Assembly: GCF_900187365.1 (NCBI RefSeq)
Contig: NZ_FYDG01000008.1
Span: 62,001 to 126,000, forward strand
DNA: 64,000 nt
Direction of reading: 5' to 3'
DNA from: Rhodoblastus acidophilus
Lineage (GTDB): Bacteria > Pseudomonadota > Alphaproteobacteria > Rhizobiales > Beijerinckiaceae
Part shown: piece after piece, positions 54,532 to 64,000 of the stretch
Position numbering within the stretch: the first letter of the stretch is position 1
Layout of the letters: each line of letters starts with the position of its first letter
Translations under genes and position numbers: made by a program
Notes under the pieces: generated by a model
Databases searched by the model: none
Told to the model about the DNA's origin: nothing
Seen by the model: only the letters and a program-made list of their open reading frames with translations

Positions 54532-55254
54532 TCAGACCTTGTCGTCGCGGAACTGGCGTTCGCCGGAGATCATCGAGGAGATCATGCTCTGGCGCGACAT
54601 GATGTCTTCGCGCACCGCCGCATAGACGTGGACGGCGGCGAACAGGCACAGCACCCACAGGCCGAGATGGTGGTAGGTGTGGACGTCCTGGCTGTTGGGG
54701 AAGATCGAAAATACCCAGCCGAACGCCTTGGCCCAGAGCGAATCCTGGCCGGCGCCTTCGGAATACATGGCGAAGCCGGTGCAGATCATGAACACCGTGC
54801 CCAGCGTGAACACGAAGAACATCATCATGTGCGCCAGCGGATTATGCCCGACATATTGCCGGGGATATTTGACCATGAAGGCGTACCATTTGGCTTCGTT
54901 CAGCAGGCCGTCCCAAAAATTCTTCTTCCAGAGCGGCACCCAGAACAGCTGTTTCGAGGCGGCGTTGCCGACGAAGGTCCAGATGAACCGCATCAGGAAG
55001 AACACCGCCATGGTCTGCCCCGCGGCGAAATGCGCGAAGCGGATGTAGCCCATCTGGAAATGGGCGCTGGCCTCGCCGCCGAGCGAGCCGGGCGGCGTGG
55101 CGATGAGATAGCCCGAGATGAACAGCACGGTCATGCAGGCCGCATTGACCCAATGCCAAATGCGCACCGGCGCCTGATAGACATAGACCGTGCGGCGCGC
55201 GACGACGGCCTGGCCTTTCAACTCGCTGATATCGGCGATTTTCGCGTAATCCAT
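54532..55254 (-). CDS. hupC: Hydrogenase cytochrome b subunit HupC
   Basis: A 240-residue di-heme b-type cytochrome that anchors HupSL and passes electrons to quinone. It has four to five membrane helices with the expected histidines (RIWHWVNAA, RFAHFAAGQ, HTYHHLGLWVL, AAVHVYAAVRED). It follows hupL by 100 bases. Confidence 0.95.
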   Translation of the reverse strand: MDYAKIADISELKGQAVVARRTVYVYQAPVRIWHWVNAACMTVLFISGYLIATPPGSLGGEASAHFQMGYIRFAHFAAGQTMAVFFLMRFIWTFVGNAASKQLFWVPLWKKNFWDGLLNEAKWYAFMVKYPRQYVGHNPLAHMMMFFVFTLGTVFMICTGFAMYSEGAGQDSLWAKAFGWVFSIFPNSQDVHTYHHLGLWVLCLFAAVHVYAAVREDIMSRQSMISSMISGERQFRDDKV

Positions 55255-55354
55255 GGACGACCTCCCAGGAAATTTGACTTTTGCGCCTTACGCCGGGCTT
55301 GCCGGACCGGGGCGATTGGGGGCGCGGGCTTGCAAACCCGCGCCGGTCGTGCGG

Positions 55355-57145
55355 TCAGCGAACCTGGATCTTCGCCATTTCCTGGCCGTCCTCGCTCATC
55401 ACGTGGGTCGAGCAGGCCAGACACGGATCGAACGAATGCAGCGTGCGCAGGATTTCCAGCGGCTGCGACGGATCGGCCATCGGCGTGTCGAGCAGCGAGG
55501 CCTCGAAGGCGCCGATATTGCCCTTGGGGTCGCGCGGCGAACCGTTCCAGGTGGTGGGCACCACCGCCTGGTAATTGTCGATCTTGCCGTCCTTGATCTT
55601 GATCCAGTGGGCCAAGGCGCCGCGCGGCGCTTCGGTGAAGCCGACGCCCTTGACCTCGGCGGGCCAGGTCTTCGGATCCCACTTCTCGACATTGGCGGTC
55701 GAGCTGTCGCCGGCTTTGATGTTGGCGATCAGCTTGTTGTAGAAGTGCAGCATCTTGTCGGCGGCCCACTGGCACTCCAGCGCGCGCGCCGCGGTGCGGC
55801 CGAGCGTCGAGAACAGAGCGGGCAGCGGCAGGCCGAGATCCTTGAGCAGCTTTTCGGTCGGCTCCTTGAACTCCGCCTTGTTCTGGGCGTAACCGATGAT
55901 GTAGCGGGCCAGCGGGCCGACTTCCATCGCATGGCCCTTCCAGCGCGGCGACTTGATCCAGCTGTACTTGGCTTCTTCGTCGAGCGCCTCGATCTTGGTG
56001 CGGGTGCCCTTGGCCTTGGGGCCGAGCACGTAGTTCGGCTCGGTCACGCCGTCCCACGGGTGCAGACCCTTGGTTTCGTCCGGGTATTTGTACCAGCTGT
56101 GCGCGACGAATTCCTGGATCTCCTGGGGGTCGCGGTGGTTGACCGGGAACACTTCCTTGAGATTGCCGTCGATGATCGCGCCCTGCGGCAGCAGCAGGTT
56201 GGCGGCGCTATAATCGTTGGCGCGCTCGGGAATGTCGCCATAGGCGAGCACGCATTTGCTCGACAGTCCGCCGCCATAGAGCCAGTCCTTGTAGAACGTG
56301 CCGATGGCCTGCACGTCGGGCAGATAGACCTTGTTGGTGAATTCGATCGAGCGGTCGATGATCTCCTTGACGACGTTGAGCCGCTCCATGTTGAGCGCGC
56401 CGACGCCGCCAATGCCGTCCACATTGATCGGACAGGGCACGCCGCCAACCAGCCAGTTCGGATGCGGGTTCTTGCCGCCGAAAATGGTGTGGACCTTGAC
56501 GATCTCCTTCTGGAAGTCGAGCGCCTCCAGATAATGCGCCACCGCCATCAGATTGGCTTCGGGCGGCAGCCGATACGCCTTGCTGCCCCAATAGCCGTTC
56601 TTGAACGGGCCGAGCTGGCCGGATTCGACGAATTTTTTCAGGCGGGTCTGCAGGTCCTTGAAATAGCCGGGAGAGGACAAAGGCCAGGACGAGATCGACT
56701 GCGCCAGCGTCGAGGTTTCCTTGGGATCGGCGGAAAGCGCCGACACCACGTCCACCCAGTCGAGCGCGTGCAGATGGTAGAAATGCACGATGTGGTCGTG
56801 CACCTGCAGCGCCAACTGCATGATGTTGCGGATGGAATTGGCGTTTTCCGGGATCTTGATCGACAGCGCGTCTTCCACGGCGCGGACCGAGGTCAGCGCG
56901 TGGGTGCCGGTGCAGACGCCGCAAATCCGCTCGGTAAACGCCCAGGCGTCGCGCGGATCGCGCCCGCGCAAAATCACTTCGATGCCGCGCCACATCGTGC
57001 CGGTGGAGACGGCGTTGCGGATGACATTGTCGGAATCGACGTTCACCTCGACGCGCATATGCCCTTCGATGCGGGTGACCGGATCGACGACGACGCGTTT
57101 TCCTGAATTGTCGAGCTTAAAACCGTTCGGCGTTTCGAGACCCAT
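55355..57145 (-). CDS. hupL: Uptake [NiFe]-hydrogenase large subunit
   Basis: HupL carries the NiFe site. The 596-residue precursor has the N-terminal ligand motif [11 protein letters not shown] near residue 75 and the C-terminal [10 protein letters not shown]. Cleavage by HupD after that histidine would remove 15 residues ([15 protein letters not shown]). The sequence fits group 1 membrane-bound enzymes. It is 50 bases downstream of hupS. Confidence 0.97.
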   Translation of the reverse strand: MGLETPNGFKLDNSGKRVVVDPVTRIEGHMRVEVNVDSDNVIRNAVSTGTMWRGIEVILRGRDPRDAWAFTERICGVCTGTHALTSVRAVEDALSIKIPENANSIRNIMQLALQVHDHIVHFYHLHALDWVDVVSALSADPKETSTLAQSISSWPLSSPGYFKDLQTRLKKFVESGQLGPFKNGYWGSKAYRLPPEANLMAVAHYLEALDFQKEIVKVHTIFGGKNPHPNWLVGGVPCPINVDGIGGVGALNMERLNVVKEIIDRSIEFTNKVYLPDVQAIGTFYKDWLYGGGLSSKCVLAYGDIPERANDYSAANLLLPQGAIIDGNLKEVFPVNHRDPQEIQEFVAHSWYKYPDETKGLHPWDGVTEPNYVLGPKAKGTRTKIEALDEEAKYSWIKSPRWKGHAMEVGPLARYIIGYAQNKAEFKEPTEKLLKDLGLPLPALFSTLGRTAARALECQWAADKMLHFYNKLIANIKAGDSSTANVEKWDPKTWPAEVKGVGFTEAPRGALAHWIKIKDGKIDNYQAVVPTTWNGSPRDPKGNIGAFEASLLDTPMADPSQPLEILRTLHSFDPCLACSTHVMSEDGQEMAKIQVR

Positions 57146-57195
57146 GGGTGCGTTTCCTTAAGGGTTTTTGATCGGTCTTTGCCAGCGGGTCGCGC

Positions 57196-58311
57196 TCAGC
57201 GGCCTTGCGACAGATCTTGCGAGGCGTCAGGCCCCGGCGCCTTGCCGTGCTTCACGCCAATGCGGCCGGCGGCGGTGACGGCGGCATGGACCGCGATGCC
57301 CGCGGCGACGCCCGCCGTGGCCACCAGGCCGACCTTGTCGGCGTTGGCCTCGATGCCGAACTGGTGGATGGTCGAAAGGCGCTCGTAGAACGGCCCCTTG
57401 TCCCAAAAACCGTCTTCCGAACAGCCGATGCAGCCGTGGCCGGACTGGATCGGGAAGGACACGCCATCGTTCCAGCGCACGGTCGAGCAGGCATTGTACG
57501 TGGTCGGCCCCTTGCAACCCATCTTGTAGAGGCAGAAGCCTTTTTTGGCGTTCTCGTCGTCCCACTCTTCCACGAACTGTCCCGCGTCGAAATGCGGACG
57601 GCGGTAGCATTTGTCGTGAATGCGCTGCGAATAGAACATCAACGGGCGGCCCTGGCGGTCGAGCGCCGGCAGCTTGCCGAATGTGTTGATGAAGGTGATG
57701 ACGCCGGTCATGACTTCGGCGATGGGCGGGCATCCCGGCACCTTGATGATCGGCTTGTCGGTGATGACCTTGTCGATCGGGGTGGCCTGGGTCGGGTTCG
57801 GCTTGGCGGCCTGGACGCAGCCCCAGGAGGCGCAGGCGCCCCAGGCGATCACCGCCATCGAATCGGCGGCCATCTCTTTAAGGCGCTCGACGAACGGGCG
57901 TCCGCCGTCGATGCAGAACATGCCGTCCTCGTTGAGCGGCGGATTGCCCTCAACCGCGAGGATATACTTGCCCTTGTACTTCTCGCGGGTCTCCTGGAGG
58001 ATCGCCTCGGCCTGATGGCCGGCCGCCGCCATGATGGTGTCGTCATAGTCGAGCGAGATCATCGACAGCACGACATCCTTCACCAGCGGATGCGCCGAGC
58101 GGATGAAGCTCTCGGAGCAGCAGGTGCATTCCAGGCCGTGCATCCAGATCACGGGCACGCGCGGGTTGGTCTCCAGCGCCTGGGCCACCTGCGAGGCGCC
58201 GGTCGCGCCCAGCCCCATGCTGGCGGCGGTGAGCGAGCAGAATTTGGTGAAATTGCGCCGGGTGATCCCCTGGCGACGGATCACGTCGTAAAAAGTTTCG
58301 GTTGCCGACAT
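57196..58311 (-). CDS. hupS: Uptake [NiFe]-hydrogenase small subunit, oxygen-tolerant type
   Basis: HupS passes electrons from the NiFe site to HupC. The 371-residue precursor has a Tat signal (RRNFTK) and the proximal cluster motif CTCCSES, in which the usual glycine is the extra cysteine, plus a second extra cysteine in [10 protein letters not shown]. These six cysteines are the hallmark of the [4Fe-3S] cluster of oxygen-tolerant group 1d enzymes. Distal and medial cluster cysteines ([30 protein letters not shown]) and a C-terminal membrane helix follow. ATG 58311 has GGAGG; TTG 58314 is less likely. Confidence 0.97.
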   Translation of the reverse strand: MSATETFYDVIRRQGITRRNFTKFCSLTAASMGLGATGASQVAQALETNPRVPVIWMHGLECTCCSESFIRSAHPLVKDVVLSMISLDYDDTIMAAAGHQAEAILQETREKYKGKYILAVEGNPPLNEDGMFCIDGGRPFVERLKEMAADSMAVIAWGACASWGCVQAAKPNPTQATPIDKVITDKPIIKVPGCPPIAEVMTGVITFINTFGKLPALDRQGRPLMFYSQRIHDKCYRRPHFDAGQFVEEWDDENAKKGFCLYKMGCKGPTTYNACSTVRWNDGVSFPIQSGHGCIGCSEDGFWDKGPFYERLSTIHQFGIEANADKVGLVATAGVAAGIAVHAAVTAAGRIGVKHGKAPGPDASQDLSQGR

Positions 58312-58638
58312 CAAGCGCCCTCCTGCCCTGCTCCGGTTTTTCGAGCGCGATCAACGCAAGCGCGCCCTCGCGGCGGTGACGGAGCCGCCAGCGGTTGCGC
58401 GGTCGGTGGCAAGAAGGGCGCCAACTGCGACAATTTGTCCAATCGCCTTTGTTTTCATTGATTTGTACAGGTCACGCTCGCAGGCTTGCGCCCGAAAAAC
58501 TGGAAAGCGCCCTGGCGCCTGACGCAAGTTTCTTGGCGCCCCGGCCCATGTCTTCCGGCGCGAACGCGGCCCACCCAGACGCGCAGCGCGCCCGGCCGAA
58601 CCGTTCAAGTTTCTGGAGCTGTCTGGAGGCGACGCCGC
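58312..58638. other. hupS upstream region
   Basis: A 327-base region before hupS with no supported gene. It must contain the hupSLC promoter and HupR target. I could not find a convincing FNR/FixK box, sigma-54 -24/-12 element or TTG-N5-CAA HupR half-site pair by eye. Confidence 0.6.
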
Positions 58639-58905
58639 TCAGTAGCGCGCGCTGACCGTTCCGCCATCGGCCGGCGGATGGTTGACGATCACCAGCGGCG
58701 GGCGCGCGGGATCGTGGGCGTACATCTGGGTATATTCCAGCTCAAGCTCCAGCGCGGATTCGGAGTGCGCGGCGAGGCAGGACGCGCCGCAGACCGAGCC
58801 GAAAGCCTCGTTGTCGGAGAGATAGGCGCCGGCGTGGCTGGCGGGGGCGAAGCCGAGCGTCGCCAGAACGAAAGCGAAGGAAGCCATTTTACGCATGTCG
58901 GCCAA
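58639..58905 (-). CDS. Small secreted protein of unknown function in the hup cluster
   Basis: An 88-residue protein with a clear signal peptide (MRKMASFAFVLATLGFAPASHA, with cleavage near AGAY). The mature part is about 62 residues, has a CGASC pair and an acidic helix (ESALELELEYTQMY). I do not recognise it. It lies 95 bases after hupV and 327 bases before hupS on the same strand, so it could be co-expressed with the sensor genes. ATG 58905 or 58896 are possible starts. Confidence 0.55.
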   Translation of the reverse strand: MADMRKMASFAFVLATLGFAPASHAGAYLSDNEAFGSVCGASCLAAHSESALELELEYTQMYAHDPARPPLVIVNHPPADGGTVSARY

Positions 58906-59000
58906 CCGTAAATGAATGTGCGGATGGTGCGACCATCGGCGTCAACCCTTGCCGTAACCTTACGTCCGCTCGCCATTTCATCGATGCGGTGAACGCGGGA

Positions 59001-60434
59001 TTAATGCGCGGTGCAGACCATGCAGGGATCGAAACTGCGCACCACATGCTGGATGGCCACGGCTTTGGCGCCCTGCGCGCCGGTTTCGACCCCGACCAGA
59101 GCCTGTTCCAACGGGCCGGGAACGCCATTTGCGTCGCGCGGCGAAAAATTCCAGGTGGTCGGCGCGATGATCTGGTAGCCGGCGATGACGCCGCGCTCGA
59201 CGCGGAGCCAATGCCCGAGCGCGCCGCGCGCCGCCTCGACCCGGCCGACGCCCGCCCCCGCCGCCGGTTCGCGGGCCGGTTCGCAAAAACTTTCGCGCAG
59301 ATTCAGCGCCCGCGCCCAGGCTTCGGCGGCCAGCGTCACCCTGGCGATTTCCAGCACGCGCGCCACGACCCGGACGAGCACATGGCTGGCGCCCGCCTGC
59401 GCCAGCAGGGCGCGGATCAGTTTTTGGCCCGCCACCGCCTGCCGCGCCACGGCGCCGGTTTCCGCCGGGCGGCCGCCGAGGCGCGGGGCCTTGGCGAAGG
59501 AATAGGCGCCGGCGCGCTCCATGTCGGGCAAGGTGACGGCCTGCGCCGGATCTTCCGTGGAATCGGCGAAAAACGAGGTTGCGACCTGCTCGGCGATGGC
59601 GCCGAACGGGGCCGCCGCGCCGGTCGGATCGACGACGCCGGCGCGAAACAGCGGCCCCTCTTCGGCGTGATAGGCGCCGAAACTCATCAGCGGCAGGGCG
59701 CAGCGGCCGAGTTCGTCAAGGCGCAGGTCGCGGGCGACGCGCAGGAAGGCGGCGAAATCGCCCGGCCCCTCCGCATGGGCCCACAATTGCGCCGGCGTCT
59801 CCAGCGCCGCCATTTGCTCCAGCGCCGCGCCGAACAGATGCGTCTCCGCGAAGGCGCGGAAATCACTGAGGATCGCCAGCAGCCGCATTTTGCCGCCGAG
59901 ATCGAGCGCGCGGGTGACGCCGCCGGGCTGCAGCGCCAGGGAATGCGGCCATTTGCCGGCGATCAGCCCCATCATGTGCAGCAGCCGGGCGCGCGCCGGC
60001 AGCATGTCGCGCGGCGCGCCGCCCTCCGCCGCCTTGAACCGCCGGACGATTTCGCCATGCCAAGGCCGTTGCGCGTAAGACTCGCGGGCGAAATCCGGCA
60101 TGAAAAACAAATAGAAATGGCTGAGATGATCGGCGATGTTTTCGGCGGCGTGGACGAGATTGGCCGCCAGCGCGCCATTGGGCGGCGGCCTGACGCCGCT
60201 GATTTCGCGCAAAGCCGCCGCCGCCGCGAGACTTTGCGACACCGAGCAGATGCCGCAGATGCGCGGCGCGATGGTGAGGGCGTCGTTCGCCGGCCGCCCG
60301 ACCAGAATTTGCTCGAAGCCGCGATAGAGCGTGGAGCCGACGCGCGCCTCCGCGACGCGACCGTCCTCGATCTCCAGCGTCAGCTCCAGATCGCCCTCGA
60401 CCCGGTTGAACGGCCCGACGGTCAGCCGGCTCAT
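59001..60434 (-). CDS. hupV: Regulatory hydrogenase large subunit HupV
   Basis: HupV with HupU forms the soluble H2 sensor. The 477-residue protein has RICGICSVSQS at the N-terminal cysteine site and ends exactly at DPCMVCTAH. It therefore lacks the C-terminal peptide that HupD removes from HupL, the known trait of regulatory hydrogenases. The start overlaps hupU in ATGA. Confidence 0.96.
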   Translation of the reverse strand: MSRLTVGPFNRVEGDLELTLEIEDGRVAEARVGSTLYRGFEQILVGRPANDALTIAPRICGICSVSQSLAAAAALREISGVRPPPNGALAANLVHAAENIADHLSHFYLFFMPDFARESYAQRPWHGEIVRRFKAAEGGAPRDMLPARARLLHMMGLIAGKWPHSLALQPGGVTRALDLGGKMRLLAILSDFRAFAETHLFGAALEQMAALETPAQLWAHAEGPGDFAAFLRVARDLRLDELGRCALPLMSFGAYHAEEGPLFRAGVVDPTGAAAPFGAIAEQVATSFFADSTEDPAQAVTLPDMERAGAYSFAKAPRLGGRPAETGAVARQAVAGQKLIRALLAQAGASHVLVRVVARVLEIARVTLAAEAWARALNLRESFCEPAREPAAGAGVGRVEAARGALGHWLRVERGVIAGYQIIAPTTWNFSPRDANGVPGPLEQALVGVETGAQGAKAVAIQHVVRSFDPCMVCTAH

Positions 60435-61426
60435 TTGGCCCTCTTGGGTGTGACGACGAGGCGGTCGGCCTCGGCGTTTTCGCGCACCCGCGCCGGCGTG
60501 GCGGATTTCGACAGCGCGGCCAGCGTCATGAACCAGGCCTTGGGCATGTCGAGCGGCAGCCCCACGGGGATGCCGCCGATTTTCGGGGTGACATGGGTGT
60601 TGCGCGCCGCCTCGAAGCCCGGCGAAGTGCAGGAGATGCAGGCGAAGCCGGCATGGGTGCAGGTGCCGCCGCCGTTCCAGGCGCGCTGGTTGCAATCGCC
60701 GATCGCCTGCGTCGCCTTGCAGCCGAGATGCTCCATCAGGCAGCCGCGCTCAGACAGGGTTCGCGCCGACGCCTTGAACTCGTAAAACTCGTTGCGCGAA
60801 CAGCCGTGATGAGCGAGATGGCCGGCGAAAAACAGCGGCCGTCCCAAGGCGTCGAGATCGTCCGGGCCGAGGTCGCCCGCCGCCAGCGCGCCGAGCGTTT
60901 CGACGATCCAGCCGGGATGCGGCGCGCAGCCCGCGACATTGACCACCGGCAAACCGGTCCGCGAGCGCCAGCCCGCGCCCAAAACGCCGCCGGCCTCGGC
61001 GCCGTCGTATTGCAGGCCGCAGGCGTCGGTGGGATCGGGATCGCCGGCCGGCACGCCGCCGAAGGCCGCGCAGGAGCCGACGGCGACCGTCATTTCAGCG
61101 TGGCTCGCCATGGAGCGGCTGAGATCGAGCAGCGTGCGCTGCGTGCCGGAGAGACGGTTGAACCGGCCGGTTCCGTTGGGGCCGCGCAGAAGCGCGCCCT
61201 CGACGCAGAAAATGTCGAGCTTTTGCGCGCCGGTTTCGATGCGCGCGAACAGGCTCAAAACCTCGTCGCCGGTGGCCTCGCTGAGGCTGGGATGCCAGAG
61301 CAGGTCGAGGCCGAGGCCGCGCAGTTCGGCGAACAGGCCGGCGCCGCCCTGTTCCAGCGCCGCCATGGTGCAGCCGCCGCAGGAGCCGGCTTGCAGCCAG
61401 AGCAGGGTTTTGCGCGAAGATGTCAT
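60431..61426 (-). CDS. hupU: Regulatory hydrogenase small subunit HupU
   Basis: A 331-residue small subunit without a Tat signal, consistent with the cytosolic sensor. It has the proximal motif AGSCGGCTMAAL, with no extra cysteine unlike HupS, then VGSCAAFGGVPAGDP, CLMEHLGCKG-like CLMEHLGCK, and CTHAGFACISCTSPGF. With HupV it detects H2 and lowers HupT activity. Its promoter must lie near the inverted repeat pair at 61477-61639. Confidence 0.96.
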   Translation of the reverse strand: MTSSRKTLLWLQAGSCGGCTMAALEQGGAGLFAELRGLGLDLLWHPSLSEATGDEVLSLFARIETGAQKLDIFCVEGALLRGPNGTGRFNRLSGTQRTLLDLSRSMASHAEMTVAVGSCAAFGGVPAGDPDPTDACGLQYDGAEAGGVLGAGWRSRTGLPVVNVAGCAPHPGWIVETLGALAAGDLGPDDLDALGRPLFFAGHLAHHGCSRNEFYEFKASARTLSERGCLMEHLGCKATQAIGDCNQRAWNGGGTCTHAGFACISCTSPGFEAARNTHVTPKIGGIPVGLPLDMPKAWFMTLAALSKSATPARVRENAEADRLVVTPKRAK

Positions 61427-61476
61427 AACGGGAGTGTCGCCGGATTCACCGGCGATGACAATGACCCCGGCCTGTT

Positions 61477-61639
61477 CCCTCGCCCCGCTTTAGCGGGGAG
61501 AGGGTTAGGGTGAGGGGCCGGGGCGCTGGCTTCCATGTCGTCAGACAAGCCTTGTTGGCGAATGGCTTTCCTGATGACGTCGAGGATAACGCCCCTGCCC
61601 CTCACCCCCCGCCCTCTCCCCGCTAAAGCGGGGCGAGGG
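61477..61639. repeat. Inverted pair of about 48-base intergenic repeat elements
   Basis: Left element 61477-61523 (CCCTCGCCCCGCTTTAGCGG core) and right element 61592-61639 are near-exact reverse complements separated by about 68 bases. Each also contains an internal CCCCGC-TTTA-GCGGGG hairpin. They look like the GC-rich repetitive intergenic elements seen in many copies in alphaproteobacteria. They lie between the end of murB and the start of hupU, both on the minus strand. Confidence 0.85.
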
Positions 61640-61654
61640 AGCCAGCCGGCGCCG

Positions 61655-62578
61655 TCAGGCTTTCACGCCGATCCGCTTGATTTCCCATTGCAGCTCGACG
61701 CCGGTCGCCGCCTTGACGCGGGCGCGGACCTCCTCGCCGAGGTTTTCGATGTCGGCGGCCGTCGCCTGGCCCCGGTTGATCAAAAAATTGCAGTGCAGTT
61801 CCGACACCTGCGCATCGCCCACGACCAGGCCGCGACAGCCGGCCTTGTCGACCAATTGCCAAGCCTTTTCGCCCGGCGGGTTCTTGAAGGTGGAGCCGCC
61901 GGTCTTTTCGCGGATCGGCTGCGCCTTTTCGCGCGCCTCGGTGATGCGGTCCATTTCGGCCTGGATCGCGGCGGGATCGCCGGGGCGTCCCTGGAACAAG
62001 GCTTCGGTGAAAATGACGTCATCGGGCGCGCCGCTGTGGCGATAGGTCATGTGCAGATCGTCCACCTTGAACAGGTGGATGGTTCCGCGCCGATCCACGC
62101 CCCGGGCTTCGACCAGCGCGTCCTTGGTCTCGCCGCCGTGAGCGCCGGCGTTCATGCGCAGCGCGCCGCCGATGCAGCCGGGAATGCCGCGCAGGAACGC
62201 CAGACCGTCGATCCCGGCTTCGGCGGCCGCCTTGGCCACGCGCATGTCGGGGACGCAGGCGCCGACGCGCAGCCGATGCCCGTCCTCGACCTTGATGTCG
62301 CCAAAGGCGCGGCCGCCCAACCGGATCACCACACCCTCGACGCCGCCGTCGCGCACGATGAGGTTTGACCCGAGCCCGATCACAGTCACCGGCACATCCT
62401 GCGGCAGGCGCTGGAGAAAATAGACGAGATCGGCCTCGTCGGCCGGGCTGAACAAAGCCTGCGCCGGCCCGCCGACGCGGAACCAGGTGTAGGGCGCGAT
62501 GTCGGCGTTGGCGGCCAGCCGTCCCCGCAGGTCCGGCATGAGACCCGCCAGCGCCGACGTGATATCCTTAAAACTCAT
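61655..62578 (-). CDS. murB: UDP-N-acetylenolpyruvoylglucosamine reductase
   Basis: MurB reduces enolpyruvyl-UDP-GlcNAc to UDP-MurNAc with NADPH and FAD. The 307-residue protein has [45 protein letters not shown] and the type I catalytic GGSTFKNP and [16 protein letters not shown] segments. The ATG at 62578 overlaps the preceding amidotransferase stop in ATGA. Confidence 0.96.
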   Translation of the reverse strand: MSFKDITSALAGLMPDLRGRLAANADIAPYTWFRVGGPAQALFSPADEADLVYFLQRLPQDVPVTVIGLGSNLIVRDGGVEGVVIRLGGRAFGDIKVEDGHRLRVGACVPDMRVAKAAAEAGIDGLAFLRGIPGCIGGALRMNAGAHGGETKDALVEARGVDRRGTIHLFKVDDLHMTYRHSGAPDDVIFTEALFQGRPGDPAAIQAEMDRITEAREKAQPIREKTGGSTFKNPPGEKAWQLVDKAGCRGLVVGDAQVSELHCNFLINRGQATAADIENLGEEVRARVKAATGVELQWEIKRIGVKA

Positions 62579-63270
62579 GCGAAAATCCCGTCCAGCCAGC
62601 GCCGGAACATCATAGTCCCCGCATGGGCGGTGGCCGCGCCATGAATCGCGGCCTGCCGGCGCAGCTCGCCCGGCTTGATCCCGGCCTTGCCGAGTTCGCA
62701 GGTGTGGCCGATCAGCCAGCTTTCCAGCGCCTCCGGCTCGACTTCGGCATGGAATTGCAGCGCCAGCGCATGTTTGCCGAGCGAAAACGCCTGATGCGGG
62801 CACAACGGCGTCGAGGCCAGCGACACCGCGCCGTCCGGCAGGCCGAAGGCGTCGCCGTGCCAGTGCAGCACATGAACGCCATCGAGCGGCGCCAGCGGCG
62901 AATTGTCGACCGGCGCCAGCGTCAGCGGCGCATAGCCGATTTCCTTGCCCGGCCCCGGCGCGACCGGCGCGCCGAGCGCGGCGGCCATCATCTGGCCGCC
63001 AAGACATATGCCCAGCGTCGGCTTGCCCGCCTTCAGCCGCGCGCCGATGGCGGCGATCTCTTCCGGCAGGAACGGGTAATCCTCGACCTCATAGACGCCG
63101 ATCGGACCGCCCAGCGCCACCAGCAGATCGCAGGCGTCGATCTCGGCCAGCGGCAGCGGGCCGAGGCCGACGTCGTGGTAGGCGATCTCGAAGCCATAGG
63201 CGGGCAGAAGGGCCGCGAGCGTTCCGAGATGTTCGAACGCCAGATGGCGCAGAACCAGGGCGCGCTTCAT
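62575..63270 (-). CDS. Class I glutamine amidotransferase-like protein
   Basis: A 231-residue protein of the GATase1 (GMP synthase-like) group. The nucleophile is in [11 protein letters not shown], and the catalytic histidine and glutamate in [10 protein letters not shown]. It would release ammonia from glutamine or hydrolyse a related amide; partner unknown. It is coupled by ATGA to both murC upstream and murB downstream, suggesting a link with cell-wall synthesis. Similar proteins are usually annotated only as glutamine amidotransferase. Confidence 0.85.
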   Translation of the reverse strand: MKRALVLRHLAFEHLGTLAALLPAYGFEIAYHDVGLGPLPLAEIDACDLLVALGGPIGVYEVEDYPFLPEEIAAIGARLKAGKPTLGICLGGQMMAAALGAPVAPGPGKEIGYAPLTLAPVDNSPLAPLDGVHVLHWHGDAFGLPDGAVSLASTPLCPHQAFSLGKHALALQFHAEVEPEALESWLIGHTCELGKAGIKPGELRRQAAIHGAATAHAGTMMFRRWLDGIFA

Positions 63271-64000
63271 GCTCCGCCCTCCGCCAGCTGGCCTGGCAGA
63301 GCGTAGGCCCATTGGGTGATGTTGCCGGCGCCCAGGCACACCACGTAATCGCCGGGCTTGGCCAGTTCGCGGATGAATTTCGGCAGCGCGTCCGGCGCGG
63401 GCAGCACCAGCGCCTGACGGTGGCCGTGGGCCTTGATGGCGGCGACGAGATGCTCCTTGTCCACGCCCGCGATCGGCGTTTCGCCAGCGGCGTAGACATC
63501 GCCGACAATCACCACGTCGGCGTCGTTGAAACAGGTGGCGAAGGAGTCGAACAGGGTTTGCAGGCGGGTGTAGCGATGCGGCTGCACCACGGCGATCACC
63601 TGGGCTTTGGTCGAGGCGCGCGCCGCGCGCAAAACGGCGGCGATTTCCACGGGATGGTGGCCGTAATCGTCGAAAATCGCGACGCCGTTCCATTCGCCGG
63701 TGCGGGTGAAGCGGCGCTTGACCCCGCCGAAGCCGGCCAGCCCCTTCCTGATCTGGTCGAGGCCGACGCCGAGCTGATACGCCACCGCGATCGCCGCCGT
63801 GGCGTTGAGCGCGTTGTGATGGCCGGGCATGGGCAGCACCAGATCGTTCAGCTCGATCTCCTTGTCATGCAGCCGGTCGCGGATCCTCACCTGAAAGCGG
63901 CAGACGCCGCCGGCGAGGTCGATCTTTTCCAGCCGCACGTCGGCCTGCGGATTTTCGCCATAGGTGACGACGCGGCGGTCCTCGATCTTGCCGACCAGCT
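63267..64000 (-). CDS. murC: UDP-N-acetylmuramate--L-alanine ligase (partial, N terminus outside window)
   Basis: MurC adds the first peptide residue to UDP-MurNAc. Only the C-terminal 243 or so codons are present; the frame is open to the window edge. The Mur ligase central and C-terminal domains are visible: [57 protein letters not shown] and [10 protein letters not shown]. It precedes the amidotransferase gene with an ATGA overlap. Confidence 0.96.
   Translation of the reverse strand, partial: LVGKIEDRRVVTYGENPQADVRLEKIDLAGGVCRFQVRIRDRLHDKEIELNDLVLPMPGHHNALNATAAIAVAYQLGVGLDQIRKGLAGFGGVKRRFTRTGEWNGVAIFDDYGHHPVEIAAVLRAARASTKAQVIAVVQPHRYTRLQTLFDSFATCFNDADVVIVGDVYAAGETPIAGVDKEHLVAAIKAHGHRQALVLPAPDALPKFIRELAKPGDYVVCLGAGNITQWAYALPGQLAEGGA

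Noticed and set aside
58312-58638. Possible sigma-54 or HupR (TTG-N5-CAA) sites upstream of hupS
   Set aside because: Partial matches only; a CAA-N5-TTG near 58520 is in the wrong orientation for the known half-sites. No element was good enough to annotate.
1-64000. CRISPR arrays, prophage or insertion sequences
   Set aside because: No regularly spaced repeats, cas genes, transposases or integrases were seen; the repeats found are short duplications, duplicated puc genes and one intergenic inverted pair.

Overview
The window is G+C-rich chromosomal DNA from a purple non-sulfur alphaproteobacterium of the Hyphomicrobiales. Two pucBA light-harvesting 2 operons whose alpha peptides closely resemble those of Rhodoblastus acidophilus, hopanoid genes (hpnG, hpnH, hpnN), GcrA and a complete [NiFe] uptake hydrogenase locus point to Rhodoblastus or a near relative. 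No phage, insertion sequence, rRNA operon or CRISPR array is visible.

Layout. 0.1-9 kb is housekeeping: a TetR/AcrR-type repressor with its own palindromic operator, fabI with a histidine phosphatase that seems to start at CTG, a sigma/anti-sigma-like fusion, a pdxH-NUDIX-TIGR02301 operon, a DnaJ-type chaperone, two unrecognised membrane proteins and tRNA-Leu(UAA). 9-13.7 kb holds hopanoid genes. 13.7-21.5 kb holds an SGNH-type esterase, mog, a fused ATP-grasp/Alpha-E protein with a transglutaminase partner, a thioredoxin-reductase-like enzyme and a soluble PAS chemoreceptor. 21.6-26.5 kb pairs a NosR/NirI-like flavo-iron-sulfur membrane protein with a divergent FIST protein and hybrid kinase that look like the NosP/NahK nitric oxide sensing pair. 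26.5-27.9 kb contains the two pucBA operons, each with a perfect TGT-N12-ACA (PpsR/CrtJ-type) box over its -35 element. 28-31 kb starts with a Mn-catalase behind a match to the EcfG general-stress promoter, followed by a ferritin-like protein, an amine oxidase and a DUF3072 protein. 31-35.4 kb carries a cytochrome c, a GT1 glycosyltransferase, a pterin cluster (folB, FolM-like SDR, queD) and one AT-rich foreign-looking gene. 35.4-41.3 kb has argD-argF-hslO, gcrA, secE-nusG and a TerC protein. 

41.4-61.4 kb is one long minus-strand hydrogen locus, read from high to low coordinate: hupU-hupV (H2 sensor), a small secreted protein, hupS-hupL-hupC-hupD-hupF, a regulatory gap with a perfect FNR/FixK box, hupG-hupH-hupI-hupJ-hupK-hypA-hypB-hypF-hypC-hypD-hypE, then hupR-hupT. 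The sensor, kinase, regulator, enzyme and maturation machinery are therefore all present in one block. HupS has the two extra cysteines of oxygen-tolerant membrane-bound hydrogenases. The window ends in the murein genes murB, a glutamine amidotransferase and a murC truncated by the window edge.

Nothing here is clearly a wholly new system. The most interesting points are the NosR/NosP/NahK neighbourhood without nitrous oxide reductase, the ATP-grasp/Alpha-E fusion operon, the regulatory boxes at the puc, catalase, gcrA and hup promoters, the non-AUG start and the small unknown protein inside the hydrogenase cluster.
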